Shown here: positions 7,761-15,464 of the stretch, one piece after another | Layout: each line of letters begins with the position of its first letter | Position numbering within the stretch: the stretch's first letter is position 1 | Assembly (NCBI GenBank): GCA_964616985.1 | Contig: CAZTVF010000052.1 | Location: 1 to 33,956, forward strand | From: CAZTVF01 sp964616985 | Lineage (GTDB): Bacteria > Planctomycetota > Phycisphaerae > SM23-33 | DNA length: 33,956 bases | Reading direction: 5' to 3' | The notes under the pieces: generated by a model | Databases searched by the model: none | Told to the model about the DNA's origin: nothing | Seen by the model: the letters and a program-made list of their open reading frames with translations, nothing else | Translations under genes and position numbers: made by a program

Positions 7761-9347
7761 TCATGGCCGCCTGATCACGACGTCGTCCCCGTCGTCGATG
7801 CGCGTCTTGCCGCCGTCATCCTTGCCGTTGGGGCCGATGCTGTAGAGCACGTAGTCCTTCTCCGCCGGCCTGTATACCAGCGGCGAGCCAGTGAAACGGT
7901 CTTTCGGCACGGCCTCCATGAATGTCGGGACGAGCTCTTCCAGCTTGGCGGGGCACTTCCGTTTCGCGATTTGATAGCGGCGCAAGGCCAGGCCCACGAT
8001 CACGAGGTCCATCTGCTGCCGGGCCTCCTCCGGAAGCTGCAGCCACCCCCGAAACTCGGTAACCCCATTCCAACCGGCAAGCACGACAGCGCGGGCGAAG
8101 GCCTTGGGATCGTTGGCATCTGCCGTCTTAGCCAGCGCCGCCAGGGCGTGAATACTGAGCAGGGAAAGAGCGTCCCGATCCCCCAATGGGCTCGGGAATT
8201 CCTGCTGCAGTTTGGCCATGGCCTCGGCCGCCTTCGCGAAACTTCCGAGCTTGAGGCACGCCACGACCCGTTGATAAAGTTGATTCTCGAATCTCATGAC
8301 CTCGTCGAGGTCCAGTCGAATCGGCGGCAGTTTCGGGACGGGTCTGGGCGACTCGAAGAACTTGGCCATCTCGCCCATCTGCCGCGTCACAGCCTCAAGG
8401 CCGATCCGGGCGATGCACATGTTAACATAGAGCCCGTAGAACCGTTCGCCTTCCATGGCTGTCAGCAGCGGCGGAAGGTGCCCCAGTTCCGCCAGCCCCG
8501 CCGCCAGCGCCTTGGCCTGCTTGTCGTCAAGGGCGTCGGACACAGCCAAGGCAGCCATCGCCTCCGTGGATTGGCGTTCCATGGCGATGGCGACCAGTGC
8601 ACAGATGAGGTTGGGCGCCTTGTTGGCCATCAGGCGAGACAATCGCTGCAGGGCCAGCAGGTCGGGAACCGCGGCATCGGCGTTGCCGTCGCCAGCCTGC
8701 AGCATCGCGCGGGCGGTGAGCCCGCGGGCAAGCTCGCGCATGCGCCCCAGCCGCCCCACCAGATCCCACGCCAAGATACTGTTCTTGTCCTTCGGCTGAC
8801 CGAAGGGAATGAAGTACTGGGTCTTGCCGGCCATCACCGTGAAGCGACCAAGCGGCGCGCGGTTGGCGGCGATCCACTTGGCAAGTTCAGGGCAATCTTT
8901 GCTTTTCACGACCGTCTTCATGGCCGTCTGCATGTCGCGATCGAGACGCTGGGCCGACTCGGTCTCATCTGGCGTTCCGGCGAAGAACTTGTTGGCCGGC
9001 ACGAGGTACGGGCCGTCGGCTGGAAGCTCCGCGATGCCCATGGCGGCCAGCACCTCGGCGCGATACTCCGGCGACAACCCCTCGGGCCCGACGGCGCGGA
9101 GGTAATCGACGGCAGCGTTGTTCTGCAAGGTGACACCCTTGCCCCACCGCTCGTTAACGACCGCGACGTAGTCGATCGTGCCATCGGCAAGGACCGGTCC
9201 ATCGACAATAGTCGTCTCAGGCCCGATCGTGAATGGATGCACCAGCTTTGCCGGCGCGGAGGCCGCAGGCCCGCTCGCCGCAGGACCGGCTGCCAGCGCC
9301 ACCCAGGCCAGCGACACAACTGCGACGAACACCATGATGACTCGCAT
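7761..9347 (-). CDS. Exported hypothetical protein with GspG-like C-terminal motif
   Basis: The 528-residue protein has a signal peptide (MRVIMVFVAVVSLAWVALA, cleavage after ALA), so it is exported. The middle is mostly helical and Ala/Leu-rich and carries no enzyme motif that I recognise. The last 65 residues follow a pattern common in planctomycete exported proteins and similar to the end of type II secretion GspG: P-x-KLEELVPTFMEAVPKDRFTGSPLVYR, then YVLYSIGPNGKDDGG. The function is unknown. AAAGGAG lies seven bases before the ATG at 9347. It is followed by the peroxidase gene on the same strand. Confidence 0.72.
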   Translation of the reverse strand: MRVIMVFVAVVSLAWVALAAGPAASGPAASAPAKLVHPFTIGPETTIVDGPVLADGTIDYVAVVNERWGKGVTLQNNAAVDYLRAVGPEGLSPEYRAEVLAAMGIAELPADGPYLVPANKFFAGTPDETESAQRLDRDMQTAMKTVVKSKDCPELAKWIAANRAPLGRFTVMAGKTQYFIPFGQPKDKNSILAWDLVGRLGRMRELARGLTARAMLQAGDGNADAAVPDLLALQRLSRLMANKAPNLICALVAIAMERQSTEAMAALAVSDALDDKQAKALAAGLAELGHLPPLLTAMEGERFYGLYVNMCIARIGLEAVTRQMGEMAKFFESPRPVPKLPPIRLDLDEVMRFENQLYQRVVACLKLGSFAKAAEAMAKLQQEFPSPLGDRDALSLLSIHALAALAKTADANDPKAFARAVVLAGWNGVTEFRGWLQLPEEARQQMDLVIVGLALRRYQIAKRKCPAKLEELVPTFMEAVPKDRFTGSPLVYRPAEKDYVLYSIGPNGKDDGGKTRIDDGDDVVIRRP

Positions 9348-9408
9348 GCCGGGTCTCCTTTCGCCGGGTTGTCTTCAGAAGAGACGAGGAACAGGCACCG
9401 CGCCGCGG

Positions 9409-9867
9409 CTATTCCACCTCGACCACCAGGTCGAGTTCGACGGGGGCGTTGAGGGGCAGTTCGGCGGCGCCGATGGCGCAGCGGGTGTGGCGGCCGGCGT
9501 CGCCGAAGATCTGCAGGAGCAGATCGCTGGCGCCGTTGGCGACCTTGGCCTGCTCGATGAAGTCGGCGGCGGAGTTGACAAACACGTTCAGGCGGACGAT
9601 CCGCACGACGTGATCCAGCGAGGGCACGACGCCCTTGATGGCGGCCAGGGCGTTCAGCGTGGCCTGGCGGGCGGCGGCCTGGGCGAGGTCCAAAGGCGTA
9701 TCGGTGGGCACCTTGCCGGAGGCGATCAGCGTTCCGCCCTTGATGGGCAGCTGCCCGGCGGTGAAGACAAGGTTGCCGCTCTTGACGGCGGCGACGTACG
9801 CCCCTACAGGCTTGGAGGCCGAAGGGAGCTCAAACCCCAGTTCCTGGATCTTCTGTTCGATGCTCAT
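9409..9867 (-). CDS. RidA/YjgF/UK114 family protein
   Basis: A 152-residue member of the RidA fold, whose founding enzymes hydrolyse reactive enamine/imine intermediates made by PLP enzymes. The sequence LPSASKPVGAYVAAVKSGNL followed by FTAGQLP is typical of the variant subgroup that is longer at the N-terminus. Arg129 in HTRCAIG corresponds to the substrate-binding Arg of active RidA, and Glu147 stands in VELDLVVEVE. The start at 9867 has AGGAG upstream. The first 38 bases overlap the end of scpA, so translation is probably coupled. Subgroup function is uncertain; only the classical RidA group has proven deaminase activity. Confidence 0.9.
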   Translation of the reverse strand: MSIEQKIQELGFELPSASKPVGAYVAAVKSGNLVFTAGQLPIKGGTLIASGKVPTDTPLDLAQAAARQATLNALAAIKGVVPSLDHVVRIVRLNVFVNSAADFIEQAKVANGASDLLLQIFGDAGRHTRCAIGAAELPLNAPVELDLVVEVE

Positions 9868-10858
9868 CGTCAGGCTCCTGCGGCGGGGTGGACTGATCGG
9901 ACACGTAGCGTCCCAGGTCCTGCGAGGCCTGGGGCGGTGCATCGGCCGGCGACGCGGCGACTTCAGCATCGGCGTCTTCGACAGGCTCGGCCGCGGGCGC
10001 CGCCGCATCGCGCCCCTCGGCGGGCTCGTCGATGGAAATCGCCGAGGCGTCCCCCGCCGTCGGGGAGGAATCCTGCGCCGGCGGCGCGCCCTCGACGCCT
10101 TCGGTGGGCGCGGGCGGATTCGTATTGAGTTCGACGAATATCTCGCCGAAGTTCGCGTCCTGCCGCGCGTGGATCTTCTTGAGGCGGACCAGTTCGAGGA
10201 TCGCCAGGAACAGGCCGATCATCTCGCTGCGGCGCGTGCGGCCTTCGAAGATGCGGCGGAATGTCATGCCGCCCTCGCGGCCGAGGCGGTCGACGATGTC
10301 GTCGGCGTGCAGTTCCAGCGGCGTGTCGTCGTAGATGACTTCGTGGTGCGTCGGCCGCCCGCCGATCGACTCCATGATCTTACTGAAGGCCTCGACGAGG
10401 TCCCACACCTGGACGTCTTCCATGTCCAGCTCGGTGGGGTCGAACTCCGGCAGGTTGGGCTTGCGGGGAAACCGCATCGACTGCTGCACGCTGGCGTCCT
10501 GCAGGTCCATGGCGGCGTCCTTGAACGCCTTGTATTCGAGCAGCTGGCGGACGAGTTCCATGCGAGGGTCCAGGCCCGTCTCGGCTGCGTCGGCCGTGCC
10601 GCCCTCTTCCACCGGGGCGGCCGGCAGCAGCATCCGCGTCTTGACCTCCAGCAGCGTCGCGGCCATGACCAGGAACTCCCCGGCCATGTTGGGGTCGAGC
10701 TGCTGGATGACCTCGACGTACTTGAGGTATTGCTCGGTCAGGCGCGAGACGGGGATGTCGTAGATGTCCACCTCGTCGCGGCGGATGAGGTAGAGCAACA
10801 GGTCCAGCGGCCCGTTATAAATGTCGAGATTTACGCGGTACTCTTCCATGAGGCCCAT
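9830..10858 (-). CDS. scpA: Segregation and condensation protein A (kleisin)
   Basis: The 342-residue ScpA is the kleisin that bridges SMC heads and recruits ScpB during chromosome segregation. The N-terminal domain is clear (YRVNLDIYNGPLDLLLYLIR, residues 7-26; FLVMAATLLEVKTRMLLP, 62-79). The C-terminal winged helix is also clear (MTFRRIFEGRTRRSEMIGLF to FGEIFVELN, about 198-245). Residues 248-342 form an extra acidic Ala/Pro-rich tail, probably disordered, that ordinary ScpA lacks. No scpB is visible nearby. No clear ribosome site precedes either ATG (10858 or 10849); the first is used here. The 3' end overlaps the RidA-family gene. Confidence 0.92.
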   Translation of the reverse strand: MGLMEEYRVNLDIYNGPLDLLLYLIRRDEVDIYDIPVSRLTEQYLKYVEVIQQLDPNMAGEFLVMAATLLEVKTRMLLPAAPVEEGGTADAAETGLDPRMELVRQLLEYKAFKDAAMDLQDASVQQSMRFPRKPNLPEFDPTELDMEDVQVWDLVEAFSKIMESIGGRPTHHEVIYDDTPLELHADDIVDRLGREGGMTFRRIFEGRTRRSEMIGLFLAILELVRLKKIHARQDANFGEIFVELNTNPPAPTEGVEGAPPAQDSSPTAGDASAISIDEPAEGRDAAAPAAEPVEDADAEVAASPADAPPQASQDLGRYVSDQSTPPQEPDDEHRTEDPGTGV

Positions 10859-10979
10859 AGATTAGAAAAGACGGCGGCAAATCGCAATGAAAAGAAGACG
10901 AGCGGCCATCGGCATTTCGGCTGGCAACGCGCCGCAACGACGTAGTGTCATCGCGGGCGTGACGATTGAACGATCTCGG

Positions 10980-11089
10980 TGACGCGGCAATGCCGGGTAA
11001 GCCTGCCCACCCTACAGCGGGAATGGCGGGCAAGCTCGCCACGGCGAGTCTCGCCTGCGGCGGACCTGCCCATCCTACGATGACGCGGC
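10980..11089. repeat. Family A repeat block with 9-bp direct repeats at its ends
   Basis: The block contains GCCTGCCCACCCTAC, an inner GGCGGGCAAGCTCGCC hairpin, and ACCTGCCCATCCTACG. Its ends carry the same nine bases, TGACGCGGC (10980-10988 and 11081-11089). The stop codon of the iron-sulfur protein (11075-11077) lies inside it. The rest of the 216-base gap 10859-11074 shows no gene. Confidence 0.6.
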
Positions 11090-13339
11090 CAGGGGGCAGT
11101 TGATCACGCAGGGCTCGGCCACCACGGGGCGGTACTTCTTGATCGGGTCGAGATGCTTCAGCGCGTCGCCCAGGGCCTCGGGCGTGATCGTCGCGGGCGG
11201 GGCGATGTCCACGGGCGAGCCCAGGAACTTGTACCCGCTGTCGCCCATGAGGGCATAGCGTTTGACCCAGTCGCAGCGCTGGGCGTCGATGCGGTTGAAC
11301 GTCCAGCGACGGCCTTCGCAGGTAACGGTGGCCGCCTGCGGGAGGATCGCCTGCGAGGGGCACGTCGAGATGCACGGGCGTTCGCACGCGGCACATCGCG
11401 TCTGGCCGCCGGCCGGCAGCGGCGTGGCAGTCAGCTCGGCGTCGGTCACGATGGCAATGAATCGCTGGCGCAGGCCGAACTGCGGCGTGGCCAGGTGTCC
11501 GCTGACGGTCAGCTCGCCTTGCCCGGCAGCCAGCGCGGCGAAGCGATTGGCGAACAGGTCGGGCTGCGGGCCCCGCGGGTTGGCCGTGCCCGAATCGGTG
11601 TTGGTCAGGTCCGGCGTCATGACGGCCTTGTGGCCGAACTGCTCGAGCTGCTTGACCAGCCGGTAGCCCAGCAGCTGGGCCATCCAGGTGGTGACGTAGG
11701 TCTCGAAGGCGTACGGGCCGACCGCCTCGGCGGGCGGCCGGGTCGCCCAGCGGAGGACCTCCTTGTGATAGCGCACGCCCAGCACGAGCACCGAGCGGGC
11801 GCCGGGGAGCCAGTCGGCGGCCGTCTTGACGACGCGTCGATTCGACGTCACCACGGGGTCCCAGGGCTTGAAACGCTCGGACCGGTCGGCCGCATCCAGC
11901 ACGTCGGCCTCCAGCAGCGGGCGAAGCTGCGGCACGAGCTCATCGATCCGCGAGGCCGACGCCACCCCGACGAGGTCAGCCCCCAGCGAGCGGGCGCAGG
12001 CCAGCAGATGACCGGTGAGGTCCAACGAGGCGTCGCCATGGTCGATGGCCGAGCGAGGCGTAATGCCGCCTCGCCGCTGCGGGGCGATCGCCTTGCGGGT
12101 CAGGACGGTGTTGCCGATGATGGCCCTTTCGGCAATACCGGGCGCGGCGGCCATGATGGCCGCGGTCGGATTGGCCGACGCCCCCCGCTCGACGGTCATC
12201 ACCGACCGGCAGCCGAGTTCCTCCAGCGATCGCGTGAGGTCGTAGCAGAGCGAGTCCACCTGGTACTGCGCCCCGAACCAGAAGCTGTCGTTGTCGCCGG
12301 CCGGCGGACGCGTGACGATGGCGGTGACGGCGCTGCGGGCGCCGGGCAGGATGGCCTCGGGATCGATGCCGAGCTTCCGCAGATCGTCGGCCGAGGAGAC
12401 AACGACCTCATCGGCGCCGCCCGTCAGCGTCTTCGTCAGCAGGCGGTCGCAGACGGCGCGGCTCTCGAGCGACTCGTCGCGCGGGGTGTCGTAGCGGCGC
12501 ATCGGCGTGCGAGAGTAGCCGCGGTCGAACTGGCGACGGTTCCCGGGCACGCAAAACTTGAGGCACTGGCCCATCTCGCCGCCGCGGCTGCCGTGCTTCT
12601 GCACGTTATCCAGAATGACCAGCTCGGTGACCACCTCGGGGATCTCCAGGTCCAGGTCGAGGTCGAAGTGCTCGCCCCACGAGCACCGCCACAGGTTCTT
12701 CTTCGGGAATCGATACTCGTACGGGCCGATCTTCAGCAGGTTCTCACCCGTGATCTCCTTGGACAGCGCCTTCGCCGGGCAGTGCTGGCGGCACAGCATG
12801 CAGCCGTCGCACACCGTGCCGGGCGGGATCAGCGGGTCGGGCTCGATGGCCGCGTCCGTGATGACCGTGACGAAGCGGTTGCGGGCGCCGTATTCCGGCG
12901 TCAGCGCCAGGCCGCTGAAGCCCATGTCCGACAGGCCGGCGACGACGGACATATAGATGTGGCTGACGTCGGGGGCGAAGACGGCCTTGAGGTCCTTGTA
13001 CTCGTTGTAGCGCCAGATGTTGCTCGATGCGATCGGCACCGCGCCGCAGCCCTGGCGCTCCAGGAAGGTGGCCATGCGGTAGGACATCTCGTCCAGCCGC
13101 GAGTTCATGAGGTACTGCACCGTGTAGGGCCCGATCTCCTGCGGGTGCCGCTCGCCGCCGAGCTCGATGCACGCGTCGGGATGATGGATGGCCATGACGA
13201 CGACCGTCCGGGCCGTGGGCATCAGGCCCTGGGGGCTCATCATCGGCGGGGCGTGGCGGCAGCGGTCCACGTCGCCAAAGCCGACCAGGTCAGCCCCGAG
13301 TTCGTAAGCGTAGGCGCGGATCGCGTCTTTGAGTGACAT
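11075..13339 (-). CDS. Triplicated QueG/reductive-dehalogenase-like 4Fe-4S protein
   Basis: About 754 residues containing three copies of an iron-sulfur module related to epoxyqueuosine reductase and reductive dehalogenase electron-transfer regions. Counted from the upstream ATG at 13345, module 1 (about 1-310) has MPTARTVVVMAIHHP and a CxxCxxCxxxCP cluster (Cys179, 182, 185, 189), plus GQCLKFC. Module 2 (about 320-430) starts with LPGARSAVTAIV but has lost its Cys cluster. Module 3 (about 440-756) has LPGARSVLVLGVRYH, CAACERPCISTCP and a terminal CVINCP. Its role is unknown; electron transfer or reductive activation is the natural guess. The ATG at 13339 has AAAGGA eight bases before it. The ATG at 13345 overlaps the IclR stop (ATGA) but has the site too close. 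The gene is coupled to its regulator. Confidence 0.75.
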   Translation of the reverse strand: MSLKDAIRAYAYELGADLVGFGDVDRCRHAPPMMSPQGLMPTARTVVVMAIHHPDACIELGGERHPQEIGPYTVQYLMNSRLDEMSYRMATFLERQGCGAVPIASSNIWRYNEYKDLKAVFAPDVSHIYMSVVAGLSDMGFSGLALTPEYGARNRFVTVITDAAIEPDPLIPPGTVCDGCMLCRQHCPAKALSKEITGENLLKIGPYEYRFPKKNLWRCSWGEHFDLDLDLEIPEVVTELVILDNVQKHGSRGGEMGQCLKFCVPGNRRQFDRGYSRTPMRRYDTPRDESLESRAVCDRLLTKTLTGGADEVVVSSADDLRKLGIDPEAILPGARSAVTAIVTRPPAGDNDSFWFGAQYQVDSLCYDLTRSLEELGCRSVMTVERGASANPTAAIMAAAPGIAERAIIGNTVLTRKAIAPQRRGGITPRSAIDHGDASLDLTGHLLACARSLGADLVGVASASRIDELVPQLRPLLEADVLDAADRSERFKPWDPVVTSNRRVVKTAADWLPGARSVLVLGVRYHKEVLRWATRPPAEAVGPYAFETYVTTWMAQLLGYRLVKQLEQFGHKAVMTPDLTNTDSGTANPRGPQPDLFANRFAALAAGQGELTVSGHLATPQFGLRQRFIAIVTDAELTATPLPAGGQTRCAACERPCISTCPSQAILPQAATVTCEGRRWTFNRIDAQRCDWVKRYALMGDSGYKFLGSPVDIAPPATITPEALGDALKHLDPIKKYRPVVAEPCVINCPLAASS

Positions 13340-13341
13340 CG

Positions 13342-14142
13342 TCATGATCCTTTCTTGGAGGTCGCGCCATCTGCGCGGCCGGGAATGATGGTGGACAGTT
13401 CATCGGCCAGCGCGCGGAGGGCGGCCAGCAGTTGGCGGCGACGAGCGGGCGGGCAACGGTACGCGGGGGCGAAGGTGCCCAGGGCGCCCCAGGCGGCAGC
13501 GTCGGGGCCAAAGACGGGGCAGGCCAGGGCGATCAGGCCGCCGCCTTTGTCACCGGCCTGGCACCAGCCTTGCTTGCGGAGGGAGGCGAGTTCCTTTCGC
13601 AGCGCCGTTTCGCTGGCGATGCCGTTCCACTGGTCGCCGGGCAGGCCGTGGCGGGCGAGGATCTGCTGGAACTCCGCCTCGGGGGCGATGGCGGCGAGCA
13701 TGCGGCCGGTGGGCTTTTCGTAGAAGGGGAATTTCTCCATCGCGGCGGGCGAGATCTGCACGGTCTGGTCGGCGGCGGCGTAGGCAGCCACCACGCGTTC
13801 GCCGTTGACCAGCACGGCCAGGACGCAGTCCTCGCCCCGGTCACGGGCGAAGCGGCGCATGGCCTCGGCGGCGGCCTCTTGCAGGGCGGGCGTCTGAAGC
13901 TGCCCCAGGCGGCCCAGCTGGCGGCACTTGACGCCGGGCGCATACACGCCCCGCCCCCGCTGCTCAATGTATCCGCACGCCGTCAGCGTCTTGAGCAGGT
14001 TGTGCACGGTGTTGGTCGGCATGGCCGACCGCTGGGCCAGCGCCGACAGCGGCGCCGCCTCGCCCGCCAGGTCGCAGCCGATGACCATGTCCAGCAGGTC
14101 CATCGCCTTCTTCACCGACAGCACCGGAATCTCGTTGGCCAT
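13342..14142 (-). CDS. IclR family transcriptional regulator
   Basis: A 266-residue regulator. The N-terminal winged helix-turn-helix spans about residues 6-70 (VLSVKKAMDLLDMV; LSALAQRSAMPTNTVHNLLK; GYIEQRGRGVYAPG). The effector-binding domain follows (residues 85-255), with FYEKPTGRMLAAIAPEAE and the GALGTFAPAYR stretch. IclR proteins bind small acids or aromatic compounds and often control the adjacent catabolic genes. Here the next gene is the triplicated iron-sulfur protein, whose start overlaps this stop, so they form one operon. AAGGAAG precedes the ATG at 14142. Two TTCC-N7-GGAA units lie immediately upstream and may be its own operator. Confidence 0.9.
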   Translation of the reverse strand: MANEIPVLSVKKAMDLLDMVIGCDLAGEAAPLSALAQRSAMPTNTVHNLLKTLTACGYIEQRGRGVYAPGVKCRQLGRLGQLQTPALQEAAAEAMRRFARDRGEDCVLAVLVNGERVVAAYAAADQTVQISPAAMEKFPFYEKPTGRMLAAIAPEAEFQQILARHGLPGDQWNGIASETALRKELASLRKQGWCQAGDKGGGLIALACPVFGPDAAAWGALGTFAPAYRCPPARRRQLLAALRALADELSTIIPGRADGATSKKGS

Positions 14143-14181
14143 GCTCTTCCTTAATGTGGAATACTCTTCCTTTACACGGAA
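14142..14181. promoter_or_regulatory. Tandem 20-base units with inverted TTCC-N7-GGAA, candidate IclR operator
   Basis: Unit 1 (14142-14161) and unit 2 (14162-14181) agree at 15 of 20 positions. Each contains TTCC, seven bases, then GGAA (14147-14161 and 14167-14181). The period of 20 bases is close to two helical turns. Unit 1 covers the ribosome binding site, so its TTCC/GGAA symmetry may be partly a by-product of AAGGAAG; unit 2 is free of that constraint. Confidence 0.4.
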
Positions 14182-14305
14182 TCGCCTAACGCATGCCCCC
14201 CGATCCTGTCAAGCGCGAATCTACACGAAGCAACGACGGTGAGCGGCATGATTTCCTGGCGGTTGGCAAGAGCCAGCCCGTATGCCGCGCGACGGCCTTT
14301 GGAGT

Positions 14306-14419
14306 GCGGTGGCAGAGGCCGCGCAGCGGCCGCGACATCGCTTTGGATCTATTGTACGCACCGGCGCCTGAATCCAAACGACGTAATGCCGCCGGCACGG
14401 CCCGCGCTCGCCGCGGGCC
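14306..14419. repeat. GC-rich hairpins in the IclR / FGE-like divergent gap
   Basis: A long imperfect stem spans 14306-14341 (inner arms GGCCGC/GCGGCC, outer arms GCGGTG/CATCGC). A second hairpin spans 14399-14419 (GGCCCGCG/CGCGGGCC). They lie in the 367-base gap 14143-14509 between divergent genes. No gene is seen there. A TAGAAT at 14451-14456 could be a -10 box for the plus-strand gene, but no good -35 is visible. Confidence 0.45.
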
Positions 14420-14509
14420 AAAGCTTCTGTTCTTTATCGGCGTATGTTCATAGAATAGTGACGGCGCCCGCCCGAGTGGCCGGCGCCTACACTTCAAGAG
14501 GTGATCGCT

Positions 14510-15388
14510 ATGCTGCCAAGATGGTGCATGATTCTTGCTCCGGCCTTGTGCATGCTTCTACTGGGTCAGGCCCCGCCGGCCCGCACGACCACCGCCCCCG
14601 CACCGGACAACACTTCGGGCGTCTATCCGCTGTGGGACGGCAACGAGTCGCAGGAGGATTACGCCCGGCGGGCGGGCATCGAACACGTCGAGATCGAATT
14701 GAGCCTCGACGCCAATACCGCCATGAAACTCGTGCTGATCCCCGCAGGGCGATTCCAGGCCGGAGACGCAAACAGCCAGCGGCGGGTGACGATCTCGCGC
14801 CCGTTCTACATGAGTGTCACGGAGGTGACGCAGGCGCAGTGGGACGCCGTGATGAAGAGCAACCCCAGCCGGTTCAAAGGGGCCCTGCTGCCGGTGGACG
14901 ACGTGACGTGGGAGGAGGCCGTCCAGTTCTGCGGCGAACTGTCCCGGAGGACCAAGCGCCGGGTCTCGCTGCCGACGGAGGCCCAGTGGGAGCATGCCTA
15001 CCGCGCGGGGACGACCACGCGATATTTCAGCGGCGACGCTTTCAAGAGCCTGCAGGACTATGCCTGGGCCGCGGGCAACAGCGGCACCCCGCCGGTGACG
15101 AAGGAAGTCGCAACGCGCAAGCCTAATCCCTGGGGCCTGTGCGACATCGCGGGCAACGTCAACGAGTGGTGTGCCGACTGGTACGACGCCAACTACTACG
15201 TTGGGGGCAACACCAGCAACCCGACGGGGCCTGCGAAAGGCGTCGCCCGCGTCGTCCGCGGCGGCGCCGTGGGCAACGAGAAGTGGTGTGCCGCTGCCTT
15301 CCGCAAGGACGTCAAGGCCGACTACCGCTACGGGGCGGCATCGTCGCTAATGATCATCGGCTTCCGCGTCGTCGCGACGCTCGACTGA
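14510..15388 (+). CDS. Exported FGE/SUMF-domain protein, probably without FGE activity
   Basis: The 292-residue protein has a signal peptide (MLPRWCMILAPALCMLLLG) and a formylglycine-generating-enzyme fold. The sequence runs through FYMSVTEVTQAQWDAVM, VDDVTWEEAVQFCGEL, RRVSLPTEAQWEHAYRAGT, NPWGLCDIAGNVNEWCADW and IIGFRVV. True FGE activates sulfatases with a Cys-x4-Cys pair after the RGGS motif. Here that segment reads VRGGAVGNEKWCAAAFRKD, with only one Cys at a different position, so catalysis is unlikely and a binding role is more probable. The ATG at 14510 follows AAGAGGTG; a GTG at 14501 is the alternative. It precedes the amino-sugar operon, 76 bases upstream of the regulator. Confidence 0.85.
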   Translation: MLPRWCMILAPALCMLLLGQAPPARTTTAPAPDNTSGVYPLWDGNESQEDYARRAGIEHVEIELSLDANTAMKLVLIPAGRFQAGDANSQRRVTISRPFYMSVTEVTQAQWDAVMKSNPSRFKGALLPVDDVTWEEAVQFCGELSRRTKRRVSLPTEAQWEHAYRAGTTTRYFSGDAFKSLQDYAWAAGNSGTPPVTKEVATRKPNPWGLCDIAGNVNEWCADWYDANYYVGGNTSNPTGPAKGVARVVRGGAVGNEKWCAAAFRKDVKADYRYGAASSLMIIGFRVVATLD

Positions 15389-15435
15389 TCCGGCCCGCAC
15401 TTGGGGGGTGGCGCCGCGTCTTTTTCGCTTGCGTA

Positions 15436-15449
15436 GTTGTTATAACAAC
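15436..15449. promoter_or_regulatory. Perfect 14-bp palindrome GTTGTTATAACAAC, candidate GntR operator
   Basis: The palindrome lies 15 bases before the start of the GntR-type regulator gene, in an AT-rich patch. It includes TATAAC, which could be the -10 box. A position over the promoter of its own gene is typical for autoregulated HutC/NagR-type repressors. No second copy was noticed in the window. Confidence 0.55.
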
Positions 15450-15464
15450 CCTATCTTGGCGTCC

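Noticed and set aside
5218..7845. Plus-strand open frame of 875 codons over the lipoprotein, repeats and peroxidase
   Set aside because: It runs across two genes on different strands and several repeats. The composition is Arg/Pro-rich and without motifs.
7710..9452. Plus-strand open frame of 580 codons opposite the exported hypothetical protein
   Set aside because: The minus-strand frame has a signal peptide, a good ribosome site and a known C-terminal pattern; this one has none.
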